The notes under the pieces are model-generated. The model was not told where the DNA came from. It was given only the letters and a program-made list of their open reading frames with translations, and searched no databases. Below are positions 17,203-26,154 of a stretch of 64,000 nucleotides of DNA, one piece after another (the stretch's first letter is position 1; each line of letters begins with the position of its first letter). Origin of the DNA: Streptomyces sp. NBC_00285 (lineage in GTDB: Bacteria > Actinomycetota > Actinomycetes > Streptomycetales > Streptomycetaceae). The stretch lies in contig NZ_CP108055.1 of the NCBI RefSeq assembly GCF_036174265.1, positions 6,820,001-6,884,000 on the forward strand, read 5' to 3'. Both the position numbers and the translations under genes were made by a program.

Positions 17203-17357
17203 GGCTCAACTTCCGTTCGTGTGGAGGGGGTTCGTGAATCCGACAGTCGTGTAACAGAGCTTGCTGTCAGCAACCTGTGCCTTGAGGTCGCTGATCATCC
17301 CCCGGCATACTGCGGTCTCCGGGGGGCGTACGTTCATATGTGCGAGACCACCCCCGG

Positions 17358-17382
17358 CCGGGTGAACGGGGTATTCACCCGG
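17358..17382. promoter_or_regulatory. Perfect 9-bp inverted repeat in the subtilase leader
   Basis: CCGGGTGAA and TTCACCCGG are separated by seven bases (CGGGGTA). The repeat ends 20 bases before the start codon of the secreted protease. It could be an operator or a structure in the 5' leader that covers the region before the AAGGGGGAA ribosome binding site. Confidence 0.45.
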
Positions 17383-17402
17383 TCCATCTGCAAGGGGGAA
17401 TC

Positions 17403-20400
17403 TTGCGCAGACAGATGAAAAAGGCATGCGCGGCCACGATCGCCACGGCGGCCGCGGTGGCGATGGCGGCGGGCATGACCAGCCCGGCGTCGGCGGACGC
17501 GCCGCGGACGGCGAGCGCGCAGACGAACAAGGCGCAGCTCACGCCCGGGCACAGCATCACGCTGATCACCGGTGACCGTGTCACCGTCGACGCCAAGGGC
17601 CGGGTCGTCGGCCTGCAGCGGGCGAAGGGTCGCGAACACATACCCGTGCAGATCCGCAAGGCCGCCGGTCACACGCTCGTGCTGCCGGTGGACGCGGCCC
17701 GGCTGGTGGCCGGCGGCAAGCTCGACCAGCGGCTCTTCGACATCACCGAGCTCAACAAGGCCGCCACCCGCACGTCCCAGAAGAAGGGACTGAAGGTCAT
17801 CGTCGGCTACCAGGGCGCCGCCACGGCGGCCAAGGCCGACGTCCGGGACGCGGGCACCCTGCGACGGAGCCTCACGACGCTCAACGCGGACGCCGTGCAG
17901 ACGCCCCAGCAGGAGACGCCCGAGCTCTGGGACGCGGTCACCAACGGTGACAAAACCGCCTCCGGCATCGCCCACGTGTGGCTCGACGGCGTCCGCAAGG
18001 CCAGCCTCGACAAGTCCGTGCCGCAGATCGGCGCCCCCAAGGCATGGGCGGCCGGCTACGACGGCAAGGGCGTCAAGATCGCCGTACTGGACACCGGTGT
18101 CGACGCGACCCACCCGGACCTCAAGAGCCAGGTGATCGAGTCCAAGAACTTCTCCACCGCGGCCGACGCCACCGACCACTTCGGCCACGGCACGCACGTC
18201 GCGTCCATCGCGGCCGGCACGGGCGCCAAGTCCAACGGCAAGTACAAGGGCGTCGCGCCCGGCGCGAGGATCCTCAACGGCAAGGTCCTCGACGACAACG
18301 GCTCCGGTGACGACTCCGGCATCCTCGCCGGCATGGAGTGGGCCGCCGCGCAGGGCGCCGACGTGGTCAACCTGAGCCTCGGCGGCCAGGACACCCCGGA
18401 GATCGACCCGTTGGAGGCGGAGGTCAACAAGCTCTCCGCCGAGAAGGGCATCCTCTTCGCCATCGCCGCGGGCAACTCCGGTCCGGAGTCCGTCGGTTCA
18501 CCGGGCAGCGCGGACGCCGCGCTCACCGTCGGCGCCGTCGACGACAAGGACAAGCTGGCCTACTTCTCCAGCACCGGCCCGCGCGCCGGCGACGGTGCGA
18601 TCAAGCCGGACGTCACCGCGCCCGGCGTCGACATCACGGCCGCCGCGGCCAAGGGCAGCTTCATCGACCAGGAGGTCGGCGAGAACCCGCCGGGCTACCT
18701 GCCCCTCTCGGGTACGTCGATGGCGACCCCGCATGTCGCGGGAGCCGCCGCCATCCTCAAGCAGGAGCACCCCGACTGGGGTTACGCCGAGCTGAAGGGC
18801 GCCCTCACGGGCTCCGCGAAGGGCGGCAAGTACAGCCCGTTCCAGCAGGGTTCGGGCCGTATCCAGGTCGACAAGGCCATCAAGCAGACCGTGATCGCCG
18901 ACCCGGTGTCGGTGAGCTTCGGCACCCAGCTGTGGCCGCACACCGACGACAAGCCGGACACCAAGCCGCTGACGTACCGCAACCTCGGTACGAAGGACGT
19001 CACGCTGAAGCTGACGTCGACGGCCACCGACCCGAAGGGGCACGCCGCGCCGGCCGGTTACTTCAAGCTGGCCGCCACCACGGTGACGGTCCCGGCACAC
19101 GGCCAGGCCTCCGTCGCCATGACCGTCAACACCAAGCTGGGCGGCACGCTCGACGGCGCGTACTCGGCGTACGTGACCGCGACGGGCGGCGGCCAGACCG
19201 TCCGCACGGCGGCCGCGGTGCAGCGCGAGGTCGAGTCGTACGCCGTCACGCTGAACGTCCTCGACCGTGACGGCAAGCCGGCCAAGACCTACAACACGGA
19301 CCTGTCCGGCGTCTCCGGCCTCGCCAACGGCAAGTGGTTCATGCCGTACGACGAGGACGGCTCCGTCACCGTCCGGGTGCCCAAGGGCGGTTACATCCTC
19401 ACCACCGCGAACATCGTGGACCCCAAGGACGCCACCAAGGGCATCGACTGGATGGTCCAGCCGAAGCTGAACGTCACGAAGAACACGACGATCACGCTGG
19501 ACTCGCGCAAGGCCAAGCCGGTGGACATCACCGTGCCGGACGCGGCCGCCAAGTCGGAGTTCGCCTCACCCGGCTTCTCGGTCGAGACCGCCGACGGCGG
19601 CGGATACGGCTACGGCTGGTTCCTCGACTCGTACGCCGGCTTCCACACCGCGCACCTGGGCCCGCAGGTCACCGACGGCTCGCTGAGCCAGCAGTTCGAC
19701 GGGCACTGGACCAAGGGCGCCACCGAGCAGTACGACACCGTGGCCGGCGGCAAGGTCAAGCAGATCGCCACCGGTTACACCAAGCACTACAAGGCGAGCG
19801 AGCTGGCCACGGTGAAGGTCGCCATGGGCGCCGCCGCGAGCGGCAAGAAGGGCTCGATCAACGCCACGGGCTGGCTGCCCGGCGCGTTCATGGCCTCCTC
19901 CATCGGCGTCCAGCAGGCCCTGCCCAGCAGCCGCACCCTGCACCTGTCCACGCCCAGCGGGGTGAAGTGGGAGCTGGACTTCGAGCAGGACAGCGGCGTC
20001 GACCCGGACGGCTTCCCGCTTGCGGATGCCTACTACACGTTCGGTGCCGCGCAGTCCTACCAGGGCGGGAAGTCCTACTCGAAGACCGTCAACACGGCCG
20101 TCTTCGGGCCGCACCTCAACGCCGACTTCGGTCTGTACCGCGACGGCAACGAGATCTTCGGCTCCCTCCCGCTGTTCGCGGACGGCAAGGGCCACGCCGG
20201 TTCCTCGGTGTTCACCTCGGTCAACACCACGCTGTACAAGAACGGCGTCAAGGTCGGCTCGAACGACGACCCGCTGTTCGGCGAGAAGACGTTCAAGGTT
20301 CCGGCCGGTCAGGCCTCGTACAAGCTGACGACCTCGGTCAAGCGCAGCGTCAAGGTCGCGGCGGCCTCCACCCGGATCGACGCCAGCTGGACCTTCTCGT

Positions 20401-20729
20401 CCAAGAAGCCGGCCGACCTCACCAAGCTGCCCGCCTCCACGGTCCGCTTCAACGCGGCCACGGGGCTGGACAGCAGGGTCGAGGCCGGCAAGACGGTCAA
20501 GATCCCGTTGACCGTCGAGGGCTCCGCCAAGGGCTCCAACCTGAAGTCCCTCGCGGTGTACGTGTCGTACGACTACGGCCAGACCTGGAAGAAGGTCACG
20601 GTCTCGGGCGGCAAGATCACCGTGAAGAACCCGGCGAAGGGGAAGGCCATCTCCTTCCACGCCAAGATCGCCGACAAGAAGGGCAACAAGTCGACGATCT
20701 CGATCTACAACGCGTACTACGGGAAGTGA
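17403..20729 (+). CDS. Secreted S8 (subtilisin-like) serine peptidase
   Basis: A 1,108-residue secreted protease. A basic, Ala-rich signal peptide covers about residues 1-33 (cleavage near SADA). A propeptide-like segment follows to about 205. The S8 catalytic domain (about 215-520) shows the triad Asp230 (VLDTGVD), His262 (FGHGTHVAS) and Ser439 (SGTSMATPH) with oxyanion Asn358 (AAGNSG). The remaining 580 residues are beta-rich, Lys- and Thr-rich modules with repeated jelly-roll or Ig-like character, probably for wall or substrate binding. The TTG at 17403 is preferred because AAGGGGGAA lies just before it; ATG 17415 would also keep the signal peptide. An inverted repeat in the leader and a terminator after the stop suggest a single-gene transcript. 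Confidence 0.93.
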   Translation: MRRQMKKACAATIATAAAVAMAAGMTSPASADAPRTASAQTNKAQLTPGHSITLITGDRVTVDAKGRVVGLQRAKGREHIPVQIRKAAGHTLVLPVDAARLVAGGKLDQRLFDITELNKAATRTSQKKGLKVIVGYQGAATAAKADVRDAGTLRRSLTTLNADAVQTPQQETPELWDAVTNGDKTASGIAHVWLDGVRKASLDKSVPQIGAPKAWAAGYDGKGVKIAVLDTGVDATHPDLKSQVIESKNFSTAADATDHFGHGTHVASIAAGTGAKSNGKYKGVAPGARILNGKVLDDNGSGDDSGILAGMEWAAAQGADVVNLSLGGQDTPEIDPLEAEVNKLSAEKGILFAIAAGNSGPESVGSPGSADAALTVGAVDDKDKLAYFSSTGPRAGDGAIKPDVTAPGVDITAAAAKGSFIDQEVGENPPGYLPLSGTSMATPHVAGAAAILKQEHPDWGYAELKGALTGSAKGGKYSPFQQGSGRIQVDKAIKQTVIADPVSVSFGTQLWPHTDDKPDTKPLTYRNLGTKDVTLKLTSTATDPKGHAAPAGYFKLAATTVTVPAHGQASVAMTVNTKLGGTLDGAYSAYVTATGGGQTVRTAAAVQREVESYAVTLNVLDRDGKPAKTYNTDLSGVSGLANGKWFMPYDEDGSVTVRVPKGGYILTTANIVDPKDATKGIDWMVQPKLNVTKNTTITLDSRKAKPVDITVPDAAAKSEFASPGFSVETADGGGYGYGWFLDSYAGFHTAHLGPQVTDGSLSQQFDGHWTKGATEQYDTVAGGKVKQIATGYTKHYKASELATVKVAMGAAASGKKGSINATGWLPGAFMASSIGVQQALPSSRTLHLSTPSGVKWELDFEQDSGVDPDGFPLADAYYTFGAAQSYQGGKSYSKTVNTAVFGPHLNADFGLYRDGNEIFGSLPLFADGKGHAGSSVFTSVNTTLYKNGVKVGSNDDPLFGEKTFKVPAGQASYKLTTSVKRSVKVAAASTRIDASWTFSSKKPADLTKLPASTVRFNAATGLDSRVEAGKTVKIPLTVEGSAKGSNLKSLAVYVSYDYGQTWKKVTVSGGKITVKNPAKGKAISFHAKIADKKGNKSTISIYNAYYGK

Positions 20730-20757
20730 GCCGTAACACGCGGTAGTTGAGGGACCG

Positions 20758-20791
20758 GCCCGTCGGGAGCGCTGCTTCCGGCGGGCCTTTC
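20758..20791 (+). terminator. Terminator after the subtilase gene
   Basis: GGCCCG at 20758 pairs with CGGGCC at 20783-20788, with further pairing inside (CGGGAGC against GCTTCCG, one mismatch), followed by TTTCC. It starts 29 bases after the stop codon. Confidence 0.7.
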
Positions 20792-20893
20792 CGTGTCTCC
20801 ACCAGCCGTCGGGGAACGCCGTGGAGTGAGCCCACAGCGAACGGCGGGCCGAAGGGGCAGCCTCCGGTGGGGCGTCCGTGTTTGTGTGAAGTC

Positions 20894-21664
20894 ATGACCA
20901 CAGAGACCGTCGAGTACGTCCGCTACCGCATCCCGGAAGACCGCTCGGCGGAATTCATGTCCGCCTACACCCACGCCTCGGCCCAGCTGGCCGCGGCCCC
21001 GCAATGCGTCGACTACGAACTGGCGCGCTGCGAGGACGACTTCGAGCACTACGTCCTGCGCATCACATGGACCTCCACCGAGGACCACGTGGAGGGGTTC
21101 CGCAAGTCGGAGCTGTTCCCGGACTTCCTCGCCGAGATCCAGCCGTACATCGAGAGCATCGAGGAGATGCGCCACTACAAACCGACGACGGTCCGCGGCC
21201 GGGGCGCCGCCGTCCCCACCCTGTTCGCGTGGGCGGGCGGCACGGAGGCCTTCGGCCGGCTCACCACGGTGTTCTACGAGAAGGTCCTGGCCGACGACCT
21301 CCTGGCCCCGGTGTTCGCGGGCCTGGCCCCCGAGCACGCCGAGCACGTCGCCCTCTGGCTCGCGGAGGTCTTCGGCGGCCCGTCCGCCTACTCCGAGACG
21401 CAGGGCGGCCACGGCCACATGGTCGCCAAGCACATGGGCCGCGGTATCACCGAGCCGCAGCGCCGCCGCTGGGTGAACCTCATCCAGGATGCCGCCGACG
21501 AGGCGGGCCTGCCCACCGACGCGGAGTTCCGCTCGGCGTTCCTCGCCTACGTGGAGTGGGGCACCAGGCTCGCCGTCCACTTCTCCGCCCCGGACACCGC
21601 ACCACCGGCGGAGCAGCCGGTACCGCGGTGGAACTGGGGATCGGCGCCGCCGTACCAGGGCTGA
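20894..21664 (+). CDS. Fusion of a monooxygenase (ABM) domain and a truncated haemoglobin
   Basis: A 256-residue soluble protein. Residues 1-95 form an antibiotic-biosynthesis-monooxygenase type ferredoxin-like fold (VEYVRYRIPEDRSAEF, later HYVLRITWTS). Residues 105-235 form a group II truncated haemoglobin: a Tyr at the B10-like position (VFYEKVL), the Ala/Gly-rich turn FGGPSAY, the proximal His in VAKHMGRGIT and the group II Trp in RRRWVNLIQ. The haem domain likely handles O2, NO or peroxide; the ABM domain may be an oxygenase or a dimer-forming unit. The ATG at 20894 is chosen because the ABM fold begins right after it. It is convergent with the XRE gene, 7 bp apart. Confidence 0.85.
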   Translation: MTTETVEYVRYRIPEDRSAEFMSAYTHASAQLAAAPQCVDYELARCEDDFEHYVLRITWTSTEDHVEGFRKSELFPDFLAEIQPYIESIEEMRHYKPTTVRGRGAAVPTLFAWAGGTEAFGRLTTVFYEKVLADDLLAPVFAGLAPEHAEHVALWLAEVFGGPSAYSETQGGHGHMVAKHMGRGITEPQRRRWVNLIQDAADEAGLPTDAEFRSAFLAYVEWGTRLAVHFSAPDTAPPAEQPVPRWNWGSAPPYQG

Positions 21665-21671
21665 GACCGGG

Positions 21672-22574
21672 TCAGGAGTGCGCGGACTTGCCTGCCCGGG
21701 TCGCGTCCGCGCCCCAACTCGCCAGCAGGCGCAGCGCCTCGGCAGACGGGGAGCCCGGTTCCGCGTGGTAGGTGATCAGGGCCTGCTCGGTGCCGTCCGA
21801 CACCGGGAACGACTCGAAGTTCAGGGTCAGTTCGCCGACCAGGGGATGGCGCAGGCGCTTGACGCCGTGGTTCTTCTCCTTGACGTCGTGCGTGGCCCAC
21901 AGCCGCCTGAACTCGTCGCTCTTGACGGAGAGTTCGCCGACGAGCGCGGACAGCTGGGGGTCCTCGGGATGGCAGCCCGCGTCCATGCGCAGATACGCGA
22001 CGACATCGGTGGCCTTCTGCTCCCACGGCTGGAACAGCTCCTGGTACTCCGGCCGCAGGAACACCAGCCGCGCCCAGTTCCGCTCCTGCGCCGGCAGCTC
22101 CGACCAGTCCCCGAAGACCGCCGCCGCCATCCGGTTCCAGGCGAGGATGTCGGAGCGCCGCCCCGAGATGTACGCCGGGACCTCGATCGAGTCCAGCAGC
22201 TGCCGCAGCGCGCCCCGCACCTGTTCGGTCCGCGCGGCCGGCTTCTTCTTGTGCTGCTTCGGCTTCGCGAGGTGCATGAGGTGCGCGTACTCGGCGTCCG
22301 ACAGCTGCAGGGCGCGGGCGATCGCGTCCAGGACCTCCGCCGACACGTTCCGCCCGTTGCCCTGTTCCAGACGGGTGTAGTACGCCACCGAGACGCCCGC
22401 CAGCTGCGCCAGCTCCTCGCGCCGCAGCCCCGGCACCCTGCGATGCCGCCCGAAGTCCGGCAGTCCCACGTCCTCGGGCTTCAGCCGGGCCCGCCGGGTG
22501 CGCAGAAACTCACTGAGCTCGGCACGCCGGTCCAGTGAGCCACCGCCGGGCTGCTTCTCGGCCATGTCGTCCAT
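21672..22574 (-). CDS. XRE-family regulator with MmyB-like ligand domain
   Basis: A 300-residue transcription regulator. The helix-turn-helix is at about residues 45-85 (RREELAQLAGVSVAYYTRLEQ). A C-terminal MmyB-type domain follows (about 105-290; motifs NRMAAAVFGDW and WARLVFL), which in related proteins binds small hydrophobic ligands. It is divergent from the alcohol dehydrogenase gene, 184 bases away, a layout typical for such regulators and the oxidoreductase they control. The ATG at 22574 is used; the conserved part begins about 20 residues in. A short inverted repeat, TACGTC with GACGTA 11 bases apart (22574-22596), touches the start codon and could be an operator. Confidence 0.9.
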   Translation of the reverse strand: MDDMAEKQPGGGSLDRRAELSEFLRTRRARLKPEDVGLPDFGRHRRVPGLRREELAQLAGVSVAYYTRLEQGNGRNVSAEVLDAIARALQLSDAEYAHLMHLAKPKQHKKKPAARTEQVRGALRQLLDSIEVPAYISGRRSDILAWNRMAAAVFGDWSELPAQERNWARLVFLRPEYQELFQPWEQKATDVVAYLRMDAGCHPEDPQLSALVGELSVKSDEFRRLWATHDVKEKNHGVKRLRHPLVGELTLNFESFPVSDGTEQALITYHAEPGSPSAEALRLLASWGADATRAGKSAHS

Positions 22575-22758
22575 ACGTCCAGTATTCACCGACGTACGCC
22601 CAGCAGCCTGTCCCCGCCAGTAGTAGGACCGGCAGACGTACGCAAAGCCGTGGCCTGGGTGATTTCCGGCCGATGGGGCAGGCTGGTAGTCGTGCCCGGA
22701 CGGATGGACAGACAGAAGGCAGCCGGGCACGGACCCCCTCGCTAGGAGAACCCCCGGC

Positions 22759-23799
22759 ATGACCACTGTCGCCGCGTACGCAGCTCCCGCCGCCAAGGCA
22801 CCCCTGGAGCGCACCACCATCGAGCGCCGTGCGGTCCGCGAGCACGACGTGCTGATCGACATCAAGTTCGCGGGCATCTGCCACTCCGACATCCACCAGG
22901 CCCGTGAGGGCTGGGGAGAGGCCATCTTCCCGATGGTCCCGGGCCACGAGATCGCGGGCGTCGTCTCCGAGGTCGGCCCCGGTGTCACCAAGTACCAGGT
23001 CGGCGACCGTGTGGGTGTCGGCTGCCTGGTCGACTCGTGCCGCGAGTGCGACAACTGCAAGGCCGGCCTGGAGCAGCACTGCACCAACGGGAGCGTCGGC
23101 ACGTACAACGCCGTCGGCAAGGACGGGGAGCCCACCTACGGCGGCTACTCCGAGAAGGTCGTCGTCGACGAGAACTTCGTCGTCCGCATCCCCGAGGGCC
23201 TGGCCCTCGACGAGGCCGCCCCGCTCCTGTGCGCCGGCATCACCACGTACTCCCCGCTCAAGCGCTGGGGCGCCGCCCCCGGCAAGAAGGTCGCCGTGAT
23301 CGGCCTGGGCGGCCTCGGCCACATGGGCGTCAAGATCGCCCACGCGCTCGGCGCGGAGGTCACCGTCCTCTCCCAGTCGCTGCGCAAGAAGGACGACGGC
23401 CTGAAGCTGGGCGCCGACCACTACTACGCGACCAGCGACGAGAACACCTTCAAGGAGCTCGCCGGCAGCTTCGACATCATCCTCTCCACGGTGTCGGCAC
23501 CGCTGAACTTCGGCGCCTACCTGAGCCTGCTCAAGGCGAACGGCGCCCTGGTGAACGTCGGCGCCCCCGAGGAGCCGGTCTCCCTGAACCTCTTCTCCCT
23601 CATCGGCGGCAGCAAGACCCTCGCCGGTTCGGCGATCGGCGGCATCCCCGAGACCCAGGAGATGCTGGACTTCTGCGCCGCGCACAGCATCGGCTCCGAG
23701 ATCGAGCTGATCGCCGCGTCGGAGATCAACGAGGCGTACGAGCGGGTCGTCAACAGCGACGTGCGGTACCGGTTCGTGATCGACACGGCGACGATCTGA
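22759..23799 (+). CDS. Zinc-dependent NAD(P) alcohol dehydrogenase (CAD/AdhA type)
   Basis: A 346-residue medium-chain dehydrogenase that interconverts aldehydes and primary alcohols. The catalytic zinc ligands are seen in CHSDIHQ and PGHEI, and the structural zinc site has the four-cysteine array [15 protein letters not shown]. The Rossmann nucleotide-binding motif is GLGGLGHMG. The group resembles YahK/AdhA and cinnamyl-alcohol dehydrogenases, which mostly use NADPH. AGGAGAA lies about eight bases before the ATG. The divergent XRE regulator is the likely controller. A perfect hairpin follows the stop. Confidence 0.95.
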   Translation: MTTVAAYAAPAAKAPLERTTIERRAVREHDVLIDIKFAGICHSDIHQAREGWGEAIFPMVPGHEIAGVVSEVGPGVTKYQVGDRVGVGCLVDSCRECDNCKAGLEQHCTNGSVGTYNAVGKDGEPTYGGYSEKVVVDENFVVRIPEGLALDEAAPLLCAGITTYSPLKRWGAAPGKKVAVIGLGGLGHMGVKIAHALGAEVTVLSQSLRKKDDGLKLGADHYYATSDENTFKELAGSFDIILSTVSAPLNFGAYLSLLKANGALVNVGAPEEPVSLNLFSLIGGSKTLAGSAIGGIPETQEMLDFCAAHSIGSEIELIAASEINEAYERVVNSDVRYRFVIDTATI

Positions 23800-23835
23800 C
23801 GCGAAGGCTCACGCTGACGCTCATTGTCTGAAGGA

Positions 23836-23860
23836 GGGCCCCGGCCGTGTGCCGGGGCCC
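23836..23860. terminator. Hairpin between adh and the FecCD permease genes
   Basis: GGGCCCCGGC and GCCGGGGCCC form a perfect 10-bp stem with a 5-base loop, between convergent genes. The following 140 bases to the permease stop contain four CGTACGG words but no gene. Confidence 0.8.
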
Positions 23861-24000
23861 TTCGGCGTACGGCGCGGTTCGCGGCTCGGCCGGTGGCGTC
23901 CGGCGTACGGCTCACCCCCGCCGGGGGGCGTGCTTGCGTACGGTTCGGCCTGGTCCTGCCGGAGAGCTGCCGCGTGCGGCTCGGCCCCGGCGGAGGGCCG

Positions 24001-25167
24001 TCAGCGTACGGTCGTCCGTCGGCCCAGCAGCCACAGCAGGTACGGCCCCCCGACCAGCGAGGTCAGCGCACCGACCGGGATCTCCAGCGGGGGCAGCAGC
24101 GTCCGCGCCGCGAGATCGGCGGCGACCAGCACGACCGCTCCGGTCAACGCCGAGCACAGCAAGGGTAGTTGGGGCGTACGGGTCAGCCGTCGGGCCAGTT
24201 GGGGCGAGGTCAGGGCGACGAACCCGATCGGCCCGCCGGCCCCGGTCGCGGTGGCGGCGAGCACGACCCCGAGCACGGTCAGCCCGAGCCGCGCCCGGTC
24301 CACCCGTACCCCCAGCGCGGCGGCGGTGTCCGGATCGAGCCCGAGCGGCCGCACGACCCTGCTCGCCCACCCGAGCGCGGGCAGACACAGCAGGAGTGCG
24401 ACGCCGAGGGGCCCGGCCTGCTCCCATCCCCGCCCGTTGAGACTCCCCGTCAGCCACAGCTTGACCTGCTCGGCGGCTTCGAGTTCGGAGTCGGTGAGAT
24501 ACAGCTGGACGACGGCGGACAGGGCGACCCCGATCCCGACGCCGACGAGCACGAACCGGCTCGCCTGCATGCCCCGGCGCCAGGCCAGTACGTAGACGAG
24601 GGCGGCGGCGCCGAGCCCACCCGCGACGGAGACGGCCGGCATGGCCCCGGGTGAGGAGACGACCCCGGTGGCGAGGGCGAGCACGGTCGCGGCGGCAGCG
24701 CCGTGTCCGACGCCGATCACGTCGGGACTGGCCAGCGGATTACGGGTGACGGTCTGCACGAGGGCCCCGGACAGACCGAGAGCGGCCCCGACGAGTGCTC
24801 CGAGCACGATCCGGGGGACGCGGAGCTCGTTGACGACCAGATCATGGGGGCCGGAGCCGGCGCGGAGGGTGCTCCACACCTCGGCGGGCGGGACGTACGT
24901 CTGGCCGAGGGAGGCGGAGACGGTCATGGAGGCTGCGAGCAACAGGAGCAGGGCGAGCGCCACGGTGAGGGAGCGACGGTGGACGAGGAGGGAGAGGCGG
25001 GGGTGTGGCCGGAGGACCGTAGTCGTCCGGGCGCGGGCCGGTGGGGGTTGGTCGCGCAGTTCCCCGCGCCCCTGGGTGGGTGCGGTGGATGTCGACGCGC
25101 CTGTCCCCACCTGGGGGCGCGGGGAAGGCGCACTCGGGGGCGCGCCCTCACGCTGAGCCCCCCTCAC
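24001..25167 (-). CDS. FecCD-family iron-siderophore ABC permease (second)
   Basis: A membrane permease for ferric-siderophore uptake, the second of the operon; 388 residues if read from GTG 25167. Eight to ten helices are visible. The family motif that meets the ATPase occurs as GGPIGFVALTSPQLAR, and the early signature is TRNPLASPDVIGVGHGAA. GTG 25167 overlaps the stop of the upstream permease (GTGA), which normally means coupled translation. But the first 60 or so residues from that start come from copy 3 of the dispersed repeat and do not look like family sequence, which begins near residue 60. A later start (for example GTG 24963) lacks a ribosome binding site. The start is therefore unsettled. 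Confidence 0.85.
   Translation of the reverse strand: MRGAQREGAPPSAPSPRPQVGTGASTSTAPTQGRGELRDQPPPARARTTTVLRPHPRLSLLVHRRSLTVALALLLLLAASMTVSASLGQTYVPPAEVWSTLRAGSGPHDLVVNELRVPRIVLGALVGAALGLSGALVQTVTRNPLASPDVIGVGHGAAAATVLALATGVVSSPGAMPAVSVAGGLGAAALVYVLAWRRGMQASRFVLVGVGIGVALSAVVQLYLTDSELEAAEQVKLWLTGSLNGRGWEQAGPLGVALLLCLPALGWASRVVRPLGLDPDTAAALGVRVDRARLGLTVLGVVLAATATGAGGPIGFVALTSPQLARRLTRTPQLPLLCSALTGAVVLVAADLAARTLLPPLEIPVGALTSLVGGPYLLWLLGRRTTVR
25053..25131. repeat. Dispersed inverted repeat, copy 3, within the permease operon
   Basis: The left arm CGCGCAGTTCCCCGCGCCCC (25053-25072) is identical to other copies, and the 25 bases before it (GCGCGGGCCGGTGGGGGTTGG and on) also match copy 4. The right arm near 25113-25131 keeps GGGGCGCGGGGAA but then reads GGCGC. 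The repeat lies between the end of the first permease and the conserved part of the second, inside an open frame. Confidence 0.8.
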
Positions 25168-26150
25168 GAAACAGCCCCCCGACGCCGTACCAGGAACACC
25201 AGTACAGGCACTCCCACCAGCGCCGTCATGACACCCGCCGGCACTTCCGCGGGAGCCCGCACCACCCGGCCCGCCACGTCCGCCCCCACCAGCAGTGCCG
25301 CTCCGAGCAACGCGGACAGGGGCAGCACGGCCCGATGCCCACCCGGGACGAGTCGCCGGGCCAGGTGCGGCACCGCCAGCCCCACGAACGCGATCGGCCC
25401 CGCCGCGGCCACCGCCGCCGCCGTCAACAGCGCCGCTCCCGACGCCGCGGCCCCCCGCACCCACGCCACCCGATGCCCCAGCGCCCGAGCCGTCTCATCG
25501 CCGAGGGCCAGCGCGTCCAGCCCCCGCGCACACGCCAGCACCAGCAAAGCTCCTACGGCGAGAAAGGGCAGCATGCGTACGACGGTCCCGGCGTCCCGCC
25601 CGCTCAACGCGCCCACCTGCCAGAACCGGAACTGGTCCAGCGTGGCCGAACTCGACGTCAGGACAACGGTCGTGGCGCCCGCGGTCATCGCCGACAGCGC
25701 AGTCCCCGCCAGCGCCAGCTTCACCGGCGACGCCCCGTCCCGCCCGCGCGCCGCGATGCCGTACACGAGACAGGCCGCGAGCACGGCGCCGGCGAAGGCG
25801 TACCAGACGTACCCGGAGAACCCGTTCGCGAGCCCGAGGCCGATGGCGGCCACGACCCCCGCAGCCGCTCCCTGGCTCAGCCCGAGGATCCCGGGATCGG
25901 CGAGCGGATTGCGGGTCACGGCCTGGAGCGCGGCTCCCGCGACCCCGAGCGCCGCCCCCGCCGTCAGCCCGATCTCGGTCCGCGGCAGCCGCAGCGACCG
26001 TACGACCAGGGCGTCCGGCGATCCGCCTCCGTGCAGCACCGCGTCCACGACGGCGGACAGCGGCACCGCCCGCGTCCCGACGGCGAGACTGAGCAGGCCG
26101 GCCGCGGCCACCGCGAGGACGGACGCCGGCCAGGCGAGACGACGTATCAC
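25164..26150 (-). CDS. FecCD-family iron-siderophore ABC permease (first)
   Basis: A 328-residue inner-membrane permease, starting GTG and lying four bases after the binding-protein gene. The family motifs are TRNPLADPGILGLSQGAAAG near residue 85 and GPIAFVGLAVPHLARRLV near residue 240, the latter being the coupling region for the ATPase. Helices are evident throughout. With the second permease it would form the heterodimeric channel for a ferric hydroxamate or similar complex. Expression should follow the iron box upstream of the operon. No ATP-binding subunit is encoded next to it. Confidence 0.92.
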   Translation of the reverse strand: MIRRLAWPASVLAVAAAGLLSLAVGTRAVPLSAVVDAVLHGGGSPDALVVRSLRLPRTEIGLTAGAALGVAGAALQAVTRNPLADPGILGLSQGAAAGVVAAIGLGLANGFSGYVWYAFAGAVLAACLVYGIAARGRDGASPVKLALAGTALSAMTAGATTVVLTSSSATLDQFRFWQVGALSGRDAGTVVRMLPFLAVGALLVLACARGLDALALGDETARALGHRVAWVRGAAASGAALLTAAAVAAAGPIAFVGLAVPHLARRLVPGGHRAVLPLSALLGAALLVGADVAGRVVRAPAEVPAGVMTALVGVPVLVFLVRRRGAVS

Positions 26151-26154
26151 GCGA

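Noticed and set aside
23861..24000. Four CGTACGG words in the gap after the alcohol dehydrogenase gene
   Set aside because: Spacing is irregular and the word is common in this GC-rich genome; no element can be defined.
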